The translations under genes were made by a program, and so were the position numbers. Below the pieces are notes generated by a model. It was not told the DNA's origin. It saw only the letters and a list, made by a program, of their open reading frames with translations, and searched no databases. From NCBI GenBank assembly GCA_965657195.1, contig CBFHNK010000071.1, forward strand, positions 1-8,002: a DNA stretch of 8,002 bases, in the 5' to 3' direction. Numbering within the stretch: position 1 is the stretch's first letter; each line of letters begins with the position of its first letter. Positions 1-6,482 of this stretch are shown here, one piece after another. The DNA is from TMED14 sp965657195. GTDB lineage: Bacteria; Bacteroidota; Bacteroidia; Flavobacteriales; Schleiferiaceae.

Positions 1-1
1 C

Positions 2-69
2 GCGCCGCAGGCGCTCCAGCGCGAAGCGCCCTAGCTGCGAAGCAGCCCTAGCCCGAGCGCCGCAGGCGC
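2..69. repeat. Cluster of four tiny GC hairpins with 3-nt loops
   Basis: Four perfect short inverted repeats stand in a row: GCGCC-GCA-GGCGC (2-14), GCGC-GAA-GCGC (19-29), GCTGC-GAA-GCAGC (34-46) and a second exact copy of the first (57-69). The middle two are each followed by CCTAG-type linkers, and the string CCCTAGC occurs at 29-35 and 46-52. No gene covers this stretch. The pattern resembles repetitive extragenic palindromic DNA but matches no named family that I recognise. It lies beyond the 3' end of polA and continues out of the window on the left, so its full extent and the next gene are unknown. Possible roles include transcript 3'-end protection or termination, or no function. Confidence 0.7.
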
Positions 70-75
70 GAAGGG

Positions 76-110
76 CAAGAAACCAGAAACAAGAAACAAG
101 AAACAAGAAG
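76..110. repeat. 7-bp tandem repeat, five units (CAAGAAA)
   Basis: Five consecutive heptamers are visible: CAAGAAA (76-82), CCAGAAA (83-89), CAAGAAA (90-96), CAAGAAA (97-103) and CAAGAAG (104-110). Units 1, 3 and 4 are identical and the other two differ by one base each. The A-rich plus strand contrasts sharply with the GC-rich surroundings. Read in the direction of polA transcription it gives TTTCTTG repeats directly after a hairpin, so it could supply a T-rich tract to a terminator. Slippage of 7-bp units could change its length between strains. Confidence 0.85.
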
Positions 111-114
111 CCGG

Positions 115-133
115 CTTGCGGCTTCGCCGCAAG
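115..133 (-). terminator. Terminator-like hairpin after polA
   Basis: A perfect 8-bp stem (CTTGCGGC pairing with GCCGCAAG) encloses a 3-nt loop that reads GAA on the polA strand. It begins one base after the polA TAG stop (137-135) and is followed on that strand by a short GC stretch and then by the T-rich heptamer array. This is the usual place for an intrinsic terminator, but there is no continuous U-run immediately after the stem, so efficiency is uncertain. Confidence 0.5.
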
Positions 134-134
134 G

Positions 135-2963
135 CTAGTGCGCCTGCAACCACGTACGCCCAACCCCCGTCTCGGCGACCAGCGGAACCGAAAGCGTGAA
201 CGCCGCCTCCATTTCGGATTTGACGAGCTCACGGAGTACATCGACCTCGGACGTGTAGGCGTCAAACACCAGTTCGTCGTGAACCTGAAGGATCATGGGG
301 CTCTTGAGGCCTTCGCGCTGCAGGCGGTCGTGGATGCGGATCATGGCAAGCTTCACGATGTCGGCAGCGGTGCCTTGGATGGGCGCGTTGATCGCGTTCC
401 GCTCGGAATGGCCGCGGACGGCCTGGTTCCGCGAATCGATGTCGCGCAGGTAGCGGCGGCGGCCCAAAAGAGTTTCGACGTAGCCCTTGGCGCGGGCAGC
501 CGCGACTTGGTCGTCGATGTACTTTTTGATTCCGGGATAGGTGGCGAAGTACTGCTCGATGACCTCCTTGGCTTCGGTGCGCGACAGGCTGCTCTGCTGG
601 CTAAGGCCAAAGGCTGAAACGCCGTAAATGATTCCGAAATTCACCGTCTTGGCCTGCGAACGCTGCTCGCGGGTGACGTCGGCGAGCGGAACCCCAAACA
701 CCTTAGACGCCGTCGCCGCGTGAATGTCTTCGCCGCTCACAAAGGCGTCGATCATGCCCTGGTCGCCGCTCATCGAGGCGATGACGCGGAGCTCGATCTG
801 CGAGTAGTCGGCGCTGAGCAGCACGCGGTCCTCTCCGCCCGCCACGAACAGGTCGCGCACGCGCTGTCCGCGCTCGGTGCGAATCGGAATGTTCTGCAAG
901 TTCGGGTTGGTCGACGAAAGGCGGCCGGTGGCGGCCACGGCCTGGTTGAAGGTGGTGTGAATGCGTCCGGTGCGCGGATTCACCAGCTGCGGAAGCGCGT
1001 CCACGTAGGTGCTCTTGAGCTTGCCGACTTGCCTCCATTCGAGCAACTTGCCGACGATCGGATGGGCCGAGCGGAAGTTTTCGAGCACCTCTTCGCCCGT
1101 GGCGTACTGGCCGGTCTTGGTCTTTTTGGCCTTGGGGTCGAGCTTGAGGCGGTCAAACAGCACCTCGCCGAGTTGCTTGGGCGACCCGAGGTTGAAGTCG
1201 ACTCCGGCGAGTTCGCGCACCTCGGCCTCGAGGCGGGCGGAATCTTCGCCCAGCTCAACCGAGTAGCGCGCCAAGCCTTCGAGGTCGACGCACATTCCGG
1301 CCCGTTCCATGTCGGCCAGGACCGGAACAAGCGGGGATTCGAGGTCGTGCAGCACCGATTCGAGTCCGGCCTCGGCCAGCTTGGGCGTGAAGGCCTCGTG
1401 CAGGCGCCAGGTCACGTCGGCATCTTCGGCGGCGTACTCAGCCACTTCGGCGGCGGGCACGTCGCGCATGCTCTTTTGGTTTTTGCCTTTGGCTCCAATG
1501 AGGGAATCAATCGAAATCGGCGTGTAGCCCAAATAGTTTTGGGCGAGTGCGTCCATGCCGTGGCGCTGGTCGGGCTCCAAGAGGTAGTGGGCGAGCATGG
1601 TGTCGCGAAGGGTTCCGGTCAGGCGAATGCCGTAGTTGGCCAAGATTTGCAGGTCGTACTTGAGGTTGTGGCCGATCCAGATGACGTCGGGGCGCTCGAA
1701 GTGCGGGCGAAAGTGCTCCAGCCAGGCCTGGGCCGCGGCGCGATCGGCCGGAAGCGCCACGTAGTAGGCCGTGTGGGCTTCCCACGAGAGCGAAAACCCG
1801 ACCATTTCGGCCTCGAGGGCGTCAAGCCCGGTGGTTTCGGTGTCAAAGGCGAGCTCACGCAGGCCGTCAAGGCTGCGCGAAAGGGCTCGGGCCGCCTCGA
1901 CCGTGTCGATAAGGGTGTAGGCGTGGGCTTGGGTTGCGGCTGAGCCGCCCAGAATGTGCGGCGCGGCGGGTTCGCTTCCTTCGCCTTCTTGGGCTCCACC
2001 GCCAAACAGGTCCATTTGGGCGGAATCTGCGCCGGTGGCGGGCCGCGGCGCGGCCGCCGCCGGCTTTACCTCGGTCGAGGGCGCAGCTGCAGCGGCATTG
2101 GGCAGCAAGCGCCGCGCTAGCGAGCGGATTTCGAGCTCGTCGAGCAGGGCGCGCAGCGCATCCTCGTCGGCCGGCTCGCGCACGAGGTCGGCCTCGTCGA
2201 GCTCAATGGGGGCGTCGGTCAAAATCGTCGCCAAAACACGAGAAAGGCGCGCCATCTCGGCGTGCTCGCGCACGCGCTCGCCCAGCTTGCCCTTGATTTC
2301 GTGGCCGTGTGCCAAGACGTTTTCGAGGGTTCCGTACTCGGCGAGGAGCTTGGCGGCGGTCTTCTCGCCGACCCCGGCGATACCGGGAATGTTGTCGACC
2401 GCATCGCCCATCAGGCCGAGGATGTCGATCACCTGATCCACCCGCTCGATGCCCCACTTTTCGCAGACCTCGGCGGGGCCCATCACCTCGGCGGGTTCGC
2501 CCCCTCGCGACGGCTTGTACATCTTGACTCGGTCGGTCACAAGCTGCCCAAAATCCTTGTCGGGCGTCATCATGAACACCTCAAAACCGGCCTTTTCGGC
2601 TTGGTGGGCCAAGGTTCCGATGACGTCGTCGGCCTCGTAACCGGGAACGCCCAGTGCCGGAATCCGCATCGCGCCCAGCAACTTTTGGATGTAGGGCACC
2701 GCAACCTTAATGCCCTCGGGCGTCTCGTCGCGGTTGGCCTTGTATTCTGAAAAAAGTTGCTCGCGCACCTCAGAACCGCCAATGTCAAACACCACCGCGA
2801 GGTGCGACGGCTTCTCTTTCTCGATCACGTCGAGCAGCGCCAGCAAAAACCCGTAAACGGCTGACGTATCGAGGCCTTTGCTGGTCACCCGCGGGTTCCG
2901 CGCGAAGGCGAAGTAGGCGCGAAAAATAAGGGCGTAGGCGTCGAGCAAAAAGAGCTTTTTCAT
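135..2963 (-). CDS. polA: DNA polymerase I, full three-domain form
   Basis: This 942-residue Pol I should fill gaps, remove RNA primers and act in repair. The N-terminal 5'-nuclease (about 1-290) shows the start MKKLFLLDAYALIFRAY, the acidic motif GYEADDV (108-114), TPDKDF (133-138) and the helix-hairpin-helix region NIPGIAGVGEKTA (191-203). An Ala/Pro-rich linker (about 289-345) follows. The 3'-5' exonuclease is intact, with FDTETTG (373-379), NLKYD (433-437) and YAAED (510-514), so proofreading is expected. The polymerase domain has ATGRLSSTNPNLQNIP (678-693), motif A DYSQIELR (719-726), motif B with K772 and F776 and the IIYG segment (778-781), and motif C VHDE (894-897). I chose the ATG at 2963 because it matches the usual family start; the reading frame also opens with GTG and CTG codons just upstream. 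It is transcribed away from the five-gene operon. No Shine-Dalgarno sequence is seen. Confidence 0.97.
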   Translation of the reverse strand: MKKLFLLDAYALIFRAYFAFARNPRVTSKGLDTSAVYGFLLALLDVIEKEKPSHLAVVFDIGGSEVREQLFSEYKANRDETPEGIKVAVPYIQKLLGAMRIPALGVPGYEADDVIGTLAHQAEKAGFEVFMMTPDKDFGQLVTDRVKMYKPSRGGEPAEVMGPAEVCEKWGIERVDQVIDILGLMGDAVDNIPGIAGVGEKTAAKLLAEYGTLENVLAHGHEIKGKLGERVREHAEMARLSRVLATILTDAPIELDEADLVREPADEDALRALLDELEIRSLARRLLPNAAAAAPSTEVKPAAAAPRPATGADSAQMDLFGGGAQEGEGSEPAAPHILGGSAATQAHAYTLIDTVEAARALSRSLDGLRELAFDTETTGLDALEAEMVGFSLSWEAHTAYYVALPADRAAAQAWLEHFRPHFERPDVIWIGHNLKYDLQILANYGIRLTGTLRDTMLAHYLLEPDQRHGMDALAQNYLGYTPISIDSLIGAKGKNQKSMRDVPAAEVAEYAAEDADVTWRLHEAFTPKLAEAGLESVLHDLESPLVPVLADMERAGMCVDLEGLARYSVELGEDSARLEAEVRELAGVDFNLGSPKQLGEVLFDRLKLDPKAKKTKTGQYATGEEVLENFRSAHPIVGKLLEWRQVGKLKSTYVDALPQLVNPRTGRIHTTFNQAVAATGRLSSTNPNLQNIPIRTERGQRVRDLFVAGGEDRVLLSADYSQIELRVIASMSGDQGMIDAFVSGEDIHAATASKVFGVPLADVTREQRSQAKTVNFGIIYGVSAFGLSQQSSLSRTEAKEVIEQYFATYPGIKKYIDDQVAAARAKGYVETLLGRRRYLRDIDSRNQAVRGHSERNAINAPIQGTAADIVKLAMIRIHDRLQREGLKSPMILQVHDELVFDAYTSEVDVLRELVKSEMEAAFTLSVPLVAETGVGRTWLQAH

Positions 2964-2991
2964 CAGCACAGGGTGTTAGCGGGCGGAATCC

Positions 2992-2999
2992 GAAAGGTA
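2992..2999 (-). promoter_or_regulatory. Possible polA promoter -7 element
   Basis: On the minus strand the octamer TACCTTTC differs by one base from the Bacteroidota -7 consensus TAnnTTTG. It lies 28 nt before the polA ATG, so a transcript would have a leader of roughly two dozen bases. I see no convincing TTTG at the -33 position. It sits in the 83-bp divergent region shared with the operon promoter. Confidence 0.3.
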
Positions 3000-3034
3000 C
3001 GAAGTCCGCCCAACCGAAGTCGGCGCGCAACCCC

Positions 3035-3042
3035 TACTTTTG
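3035..3042 (+). promoter_or_regulatory. Bacteroidota -7 promoter element, probably leaderless
   Basis: TACTTTTG is an exact match to the Bacteroidota primary sigma -7 consensus TAnnTTTG. Only four bases separate it from the ATG at 3047, which places the expected transcription start at or next to the start codon, implying a leaderless or nearly leaderless mRNA for the operon. No clear -33 TTTG is found at the usual 19-21 bp upstream. Nothing resembling a Shine-Dalgarno sequence precedes the ATG, in keeping with this reading. Confidence 0.6.
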
Positions 3043-3046
3043 CGTC

Positions 3047-3769
3047 ATGCCCTATGCCCTGGTCGTTATTCCTACGTACAAGGAGCGCGAAAACATCGAG
3101 GCCATCATCGAGGCCGTGGTTGCGCTTCCTCAGGGTCTTGACGTGCTCATCGTCGACGACAGTTCGCCCGACGGCACCGCGGATTTGGTGCGCAAGGTGC
3201 AAAAAAAGCACCCCGGCCGCATTCACCTGAACGAGCGCAAGGGCAAGTTGGGCCTCGGAACCGCTTACATCCACGGATTCAAGTGGGCCCTGAAGCACGA
3301 CTACCAGTACGTGTTTGAAATGGATGCCGACTTTTCGCACGACCCCAAGGACCTGCCGCGCCTGCTCGAGGCCTGCGAGGTGTATGGAGCCGACCTGGCC
3401 ATCGGGTCGCGCTACAGCAACGGCGTCAACGTGGTCAACTGGCCGATGAGCCGGGTCCTTTTGAGCTTTTTTGCGTCGAAGTACGTTCGCTTCATCACCG
3501 GAATGCCCATTCACGACACCACCGCCGGCTTCAAGTGCTACCGCCGGGCCGTGCTTGAGGCCATCGATTTCGAAAAAATCCGCTTTGTGGGCTACGCCTT
3601 TCAAATCGAAATGAAGTTCCGCGCATGGCGTAAGGGATTCAACCTCGCCGAGGTAGCGGTCATCTTCACCGACCGCAAGGCGGGGCAGAGCAAAATGTCG
3701 CGCGGAATCATACGCGAGGCCGTATTCGGGGTACTTTTGCTGAAGCTATCGAGCCTATTTGGCCGGTAA
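3047..3769 (+). CDS. GT2 polyprenol-phosphate mannosyltransferase-like
   Basis: This 240-residue protein is a family 2 glycosyltransferase of the dolichyl/polyprenyl-phosphate mannose synthase (DPM1/Ppm1) type. Such enzymes move mannose from GDP-mannose to a lipid phosphate at the inner face of the cytoplasmic membrane, giving a donor for later envelope or protein glycosylation. Visible motifs are VVIPTYKERENI (6-17), VDDSSPDGT (36-44), GLGTAYIHGFKWA (69-81), the metal/nucleotide-binding DADFSHDP (93-100), GSRYSNG (120-126), HDTTAGFKCYRR (156-167) and the end motif FTDRKAGQSKMS (207-218). There is no C-terminal membrane domain, so it is the short soluble/peripheral form. It is the first gene of the operon, with pyrC starting 9 bp after its stop. 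Substrate choice (mannose or glucose) is inferred from family resemblance only. Confidence 0.9.
   Translation: MPYALVVIPTYKERENIEAIIEAVVALPQGLDVLIVDDSSPDGTADLVRKVQKKHPGRIHLNERKGKLGLGTAYIHGFKWALKHDYQYVFEMDADFSHDPKDLPRLLEACEVYGADLAIGSRYSNGVNVVNWPMSRVLLSFFASKYVRFITGMPIHDTTAGFKCYRRAVLEAIDFEKIRFVGYAFQIEMKFRAWRKGFNLAEVAVIFTDRKAGQSKMSRGIIREAVFGVLLLKLSSLFGR
3732..3739 (+). promoter_or_regulatory. Possible internal promoter element for pyrC
   Basis: A second exact TACTTTTG lies inside the last codons of the glycosyltransferase gene, 39 bp before the pyrC ATG. Even the following C is shared with the operon promoter. It fits TAnnTTTG and would give a leader of about 35 nt. It also encodes Val-Leu-Leu in the upstream protein and lacks a visible -33 box, so it may be chance. 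Confidence 0.22.
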
Positions 3770-3778
3770 TACTTCGCA

Positions 3779-5143
3779 ATGTCCGACACCATACCTACCT
3801 ACCTCATCAAAAACGCGCGCCTGGTCAATGAGGGGCGCAGCTACGAAGCCGACGTGCTGCTTTCGGGCGGCCGAATTGAGCGGATCGACGACAGCATTTC
3901 GCCCAAAAACAACAGCGTCCAGATCGTGGACGGTGGGGGTAAACTCTTGATTCCGGGCGTAATCGACACGCAAGTGCACTTTCGCGAGCCCGGACTCACC
4001 CACAAGGCCGACCTGACGACCGAGTCGATGGCCGCCGTCGCCGGGGGCGTCACCTCGTACGTCGAGCAGCCCAATACGGTTCCGGCCGCGACCACCCTCG
4101 AGCTGCTCGAGGCCAAGTTTGCCCGAGCCGCAGAGGTTTCGTGGGCCAACTACAGCTTTAGCCTCGGAGCCTCGAACACCAACCTCGAAGAGCTCAAGCG
4201 CGCCTCGAAGCGCGACGTGGCCGCCATCAAAATGTTCTTGGGCTCGAGCACCGGCGACCTGCTCGTCGACGACCCCGCCTCGGTCGAGCGCATCTTTCGC
4301 GAAGTCGACCACCAGCTCATCGCGCACTGCGAAGACGAGCCCACCATGCGCGCCAACCTCGAGCGCCTGATCGAAGAGCGCGGAGGCCGCGAGCACCTCA
4401 CCGCCGCCGACCACCCGCTGATCCGCAGCGAAGAGGCCTGCTACCTGTCGTCGTCGCGCGCCGTGGCCCTCGCCCGCGAGGCCGGAGCCCACTTTCACGT
4501 CTACCACGTGTCCACCGGCAAAGAACTCGACCTCTTTGACGGCGACCTGCCCCTAGCCGAGAAAAAAATCACCGCCGAGGCCTGCGTGCACCACCTGTGG
4601 TTCAGCGACGCCGACTACGCCGAACTGGGCAACCGCATCAAGTGGAACCCCGCCGTCAAAACTGCCGCCGACCGCGACGCCCTGCGCGCCGCCCTGCTCG
4701 ACAGACGCATCGACGTAGTGGCCACCGACCACGCGCCGCACACCCTCGAAGAGAAGCAGCGCCCCTACATGGACGCGCCCAGCGGCGGCCCGCTGGTGCA
4801 AAACAGCCTGCCCGCCATGCTTGAGTTGGCCCGCCGACTCGACATCGACTACGCCCGCATCATCGAACTGATGTGCCACCAGCCCGCCCAACTCTTTGGA
4901 ATCCAAGAGCGCGGCTTCTTGCGCGAAGGCTACCACGCCGACGTGGTGCTGGTCGACCCGCACCGCCCCTACACGGTGCAAGCCGCCGACATGTTCAGCA
5001 AGTGCGGCTGGTCGCCCTTCGAGGGCCGAACCTTTGCCGCCCGCGTCAACCAAACCTGGGTCAACGGAACCGTCGTGTACCGCGACGGAAAGCACCGCAA
5101 TGCCCCTGCTGGACAGCGACTTATCTTTGAACGCGGATGGTAG
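3779..5143 (+). CDS. pyrC: Dihydroorotase, Bacteroidota type
   Basis: This 454-residue amidohydrolase should close carbamoyl-aspartate to dihydroorotate in cytoplasmic pyrimidine synthesis. The signature stretch is DTQVHFREPGLTHK (63-76), followed by the PNTVP segment, the lysine of IKMFLGSSTG (K151, the likely bridging carboxylated lysine as in hydantoinase relatives), HCEDE (H183), YHVSTG (H243) and ATDHAPH (D317), which supply the other expected metal ligands. The C-terminal CGWSPFEG and VNGTVVYRDG segments are typical of the class. The first histidine of the usual HxH pair is glutamine (Q65, codon CAA at 3971); from memory this also occurs in flavobacterial PyrC proteins, so it need not mean loss of activity. 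The start codon follows the glycosyltransferase stop by 9 bp, and the stop overlaps the next gene by 7 bp. Allantoinase or hydantoinase is less likely given the overall match. Confidence 0.93.
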   Translation: MSDTIPTYLIKNARLVNEGRSYEADVLLSGGRIERIDDSISPKNNSVQIVDGGGKLLIPGVIDTQVHFREPGLTHKADLTTESMAAVAGGVTSYVEQPNTVPAATTLELLEAKFARAAEVSWANYSFSLGASNTNLEELKRASKRDVAAIKMFLGSSTGDLLVDDPASVERIFREVDHQLIAHCEDEPTMRANLERLIEERGGREHLTAADHPLIRSEEACYLSSSRAVALAREAGAHFHVYHVSTGKELDLFDGDLPLAEKKITAEACVHHLWFSDADYAELGNRIKWNPAVKTAADRDALRAALLDRRIDVVATDHAPHTLEEKQRPYMDAPSGGPLVQNSLPAMLELARRLDIDYARIIELMCHQPAQLFGIQERGFLREGYHADVVLVDPHRPYTVQAADMFSKCGWSPFEGRTFAARVNQTWVNGTVVYRDGKHRNAPAGQRLIFERGW

Positions 5144-5505
5144 CACGCACGTTCATCGGACTCGCCCTCGCCCTCAGCCTCGCCGGCTGCGGCAACGTGG
5201 CTGAACCGGTGGCACCGCGTACCAAGCCTTCGGACCTGATTCCGGACGCCGAATTCACCCAGCTTTTGCTTGAAATGCACCTCATCGAGGGTGCCCGCGG
5301 TGGCGAACACCTGATGGGCGACAGCATTCCCGTATGGGAAGTCTACGGCGGAACCTTTGCCCGCTTCGGGTACACGTCCGACCAAGTGGCGCGCAGCTAC
5401 GACTACTACCACGCCGACCCCAAGGGAATGGTGGCCCGATACGAGGTCATCATGGACAGCCTCAGGGCCCGCACCCACCAACTAAGCCGCCCGCTCGAGC
5501 CGTGA
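5137..5505 (+). CDS. DUF4296-like lipoprotein
   Basis: This 122-residue protein begins with a short lipoprotein signal peptide: one arginine, a hydrophobic run and the lipobox LAGC with Cys18 as lipidation site. The mature part, from about DLIPDAEF (33-40) to DSLRARTHQL (107-116), has the layout I associate with DUF4296, a family of small Bacteroidota lipoproteins: a leading 'LIP' segment, a helix containing EMHLIEG (46-52), an aromatic helix ARSYDYYHADP (85-95) and a closing helix. Its function is unknown. No acidic surface-export signal follows the cysteine, so a periplasm-facing location is my guess. The ATG at 5137 overlaps the pyrC stop by 7 bp and its own TGA overlaps the GTG of the next gene, implying coupled translation. 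The family call is from memory of the pattern. Confidence 0.8.
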   Translation: MVARTFIGLALALSLAGCGNVAEPVAPRTKPSDLIPDAEFTQLLLEMHLIEGARGGEHLMGDSIPVWEVYGGTFARFGYTSDQVARSYDYYHADPKGMVARYEVIMDSLRARTHQLSRPLEP

Positions 5506-6482
5506 GCCAGCTCCCGTTTGTGCACCCCGAGTTCGAGCGCATCGCCCTCGCACTCTTTCGCTACCAAGCGGCACACAATCCCGTCTACGCCGAATGGGTC
5601 CGCCTTCAGGGCTGGGATTCTGCGCGCATTGAGTCGGTGAGCTCGCTGGACGAGGTTCCGTTTTTGCCGATTGAAGCGTTTAAAACGCGCGAAGTGCGTA
5701 CCGGAACCTGGGAGCCCGAAGCCACCTTCACCTCGTCGGGAACCACCGGCCAAACGCCCTCGCGCCACGTCGTGGCGCGGCTCGAGGCCTACCTGCGCAA
5801 TGCCGAAGCCGGTTTTGCCTACTTCTACGGCGCACCGAGCAACTACGCCTGGCTTTGCCTGCTGCCGAGCTACCTCGAGCGCGAGGGATCGTCGCTCGTC
5901 GCCATGGCCCAGCACTTCGTGCAGCAGTCGCCCGCCGGCGAGAGCGGGTTCTTTCTCAAGGGCCTGGACGAACTGCGCTTTCGCCTCGAAACCCTCGAGG
6001 CCAACGGAGTGCCCACCGTCATTCTGGGCGTCACCTTCGCGCTGCTCGACTGGGCCGAGTCCTTGCCCAAGCCGATGCCGCTCAAGCACAGCATCATCAT
6101 GGAAACCGGCGGCATGAAAGGCCGTCGCGTCGAACCCACCCGCGCCGAAGTTCACCAGACGCTGCAGCATGCCTTCGGGCTCGACCGCATCCACAGCGAG
6201 TACGGCATGACCGAGCTGCTGTCGCAGGCCTACTCGCAGGGCGAAGGGCGCTTTCGCTGCCCGCCCAGCATGCGCGTGATTCCGCGCGACCTTGAGGCGC
6301 CGCGCCTGCAGGCTCCGCTCGAATCCCGCTGCGGAATCAACATCGTCGACCTCGCCAACGCCGATTCGTGCGCCTTCATCGCGACCGAAGACGCTGGCCG
6401 AGTTTTTGCCGACGGAAGCTTTGAAGTCCTCGGACGCCTCGAGGGCGCCGAACTTCGCGGATGCAGTTTAATGGCCCTATGA
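5502..6482 (+). CDS. LuxE-like acyl-activating enzyme (acyl-protein synthetase/acyltransferase)
   Basis: This 326-residue protein resembles the LuxE/acyl-protein synthetase branch of the adenylate-forming superfamily, which activates a carboxylic acid with ATP and passes the acyl group to a cysteine or partner. Evidence: the phosphate-binding loop SSGTTG (78-83) in an FTSSGTTGQTPS context, METGGMKGRR (202-211), the adenylation motif HSEYGMTE (231-238) and the ending GRLEGAELRGCSL. Cys321, six residues from the end, sits where LuxE carries its acyl-accepting cysteine near the C-terminus. I place the start at the GTG that overlaps the preceding TGA (GTGA, 5502-5505); the frame stays open upstream, but that part lies within the lipoprotein gene and lacks family features. 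A GTG at 5520 is an alternative. There are no luciferase or reductase genes nearby, so bioluminescence is not implied. The substrate is unknown. Confidence 0.85.
   Translation: MSQLPFVHPEFERIALALFRYQAAHNPVYAEWVRLQGWDSARIESVSSLDEVPFLPIEAFKTREVRTGTWEPEATFTSSGTTGQTPSRHVVARLEAYLRNAEAGFAYFYGAPSNYAWLCLLPSYLEREGSSLVAMAQHFVQQSPAGESGFFLKGLDELRFRLETLEANGVPTVILGVTFALLDWAESLPKPMPLKHSIIMETGGMKGRRVEPTRAEVHQTLQHAFGLDRIHSEYGMTELLSQAYSQGEGRFRCPPSMRVIPRDLEAPRLQAPLESRCGINIVDLANADSCAFIATEDAGRVFADGSFEVLGRLEGAELRGCSLMAL

Noticed and set aside
1..110. CRISPR array
   Set aside because: The repeats are only 7-13 bp, with no 20-40 bp spacers of unique sequence and no cas genes in the window.
720..1943. 407-codon open frame on the plus strand, antisense to polA
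   Set aside because: It lies wholly inside polA, whose domains are complete in the opposite strand. Long antisense frames are expected in GC-rich genes with biased third positions, and the translation shows no recognisable motif.
2964..2969. GTG-CTG extension of polA before the ATG at 2963
   Set aside because: The family begins with MKKLFLLDAYALIFRAY, which starts exactly at the ATG; the two extra codons add nothing.
3755..4507. 250-codon minus-strand frame opposite pyrC
   Set aside because: It is a mirror of the conserved pyrC coding sequence, low in complexity and without family features.
5334..5501. Upstream extension of the LuxE-like frame
   Set aside because: The added residues are Arg/Pro-rich, overlap the lipoprotein gene in another frame and do not resemble the family. 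The GTG at 5502 gives a normal coupled start.
5406..6194. 262-codon minus-strand frame opposite the lipoprotein and LuxE-like genes
   Set aside because: It overlaps two well-supported genes and looks like a GC-driven shadow frame.
5502..6482. Bioluminescence (lux) operon
   Set aside because: Only a LuxE-like protein is present; luxA, luxB, luxC and luxD are absent, and LuxE relatives occur in many non-luminous bacteria.
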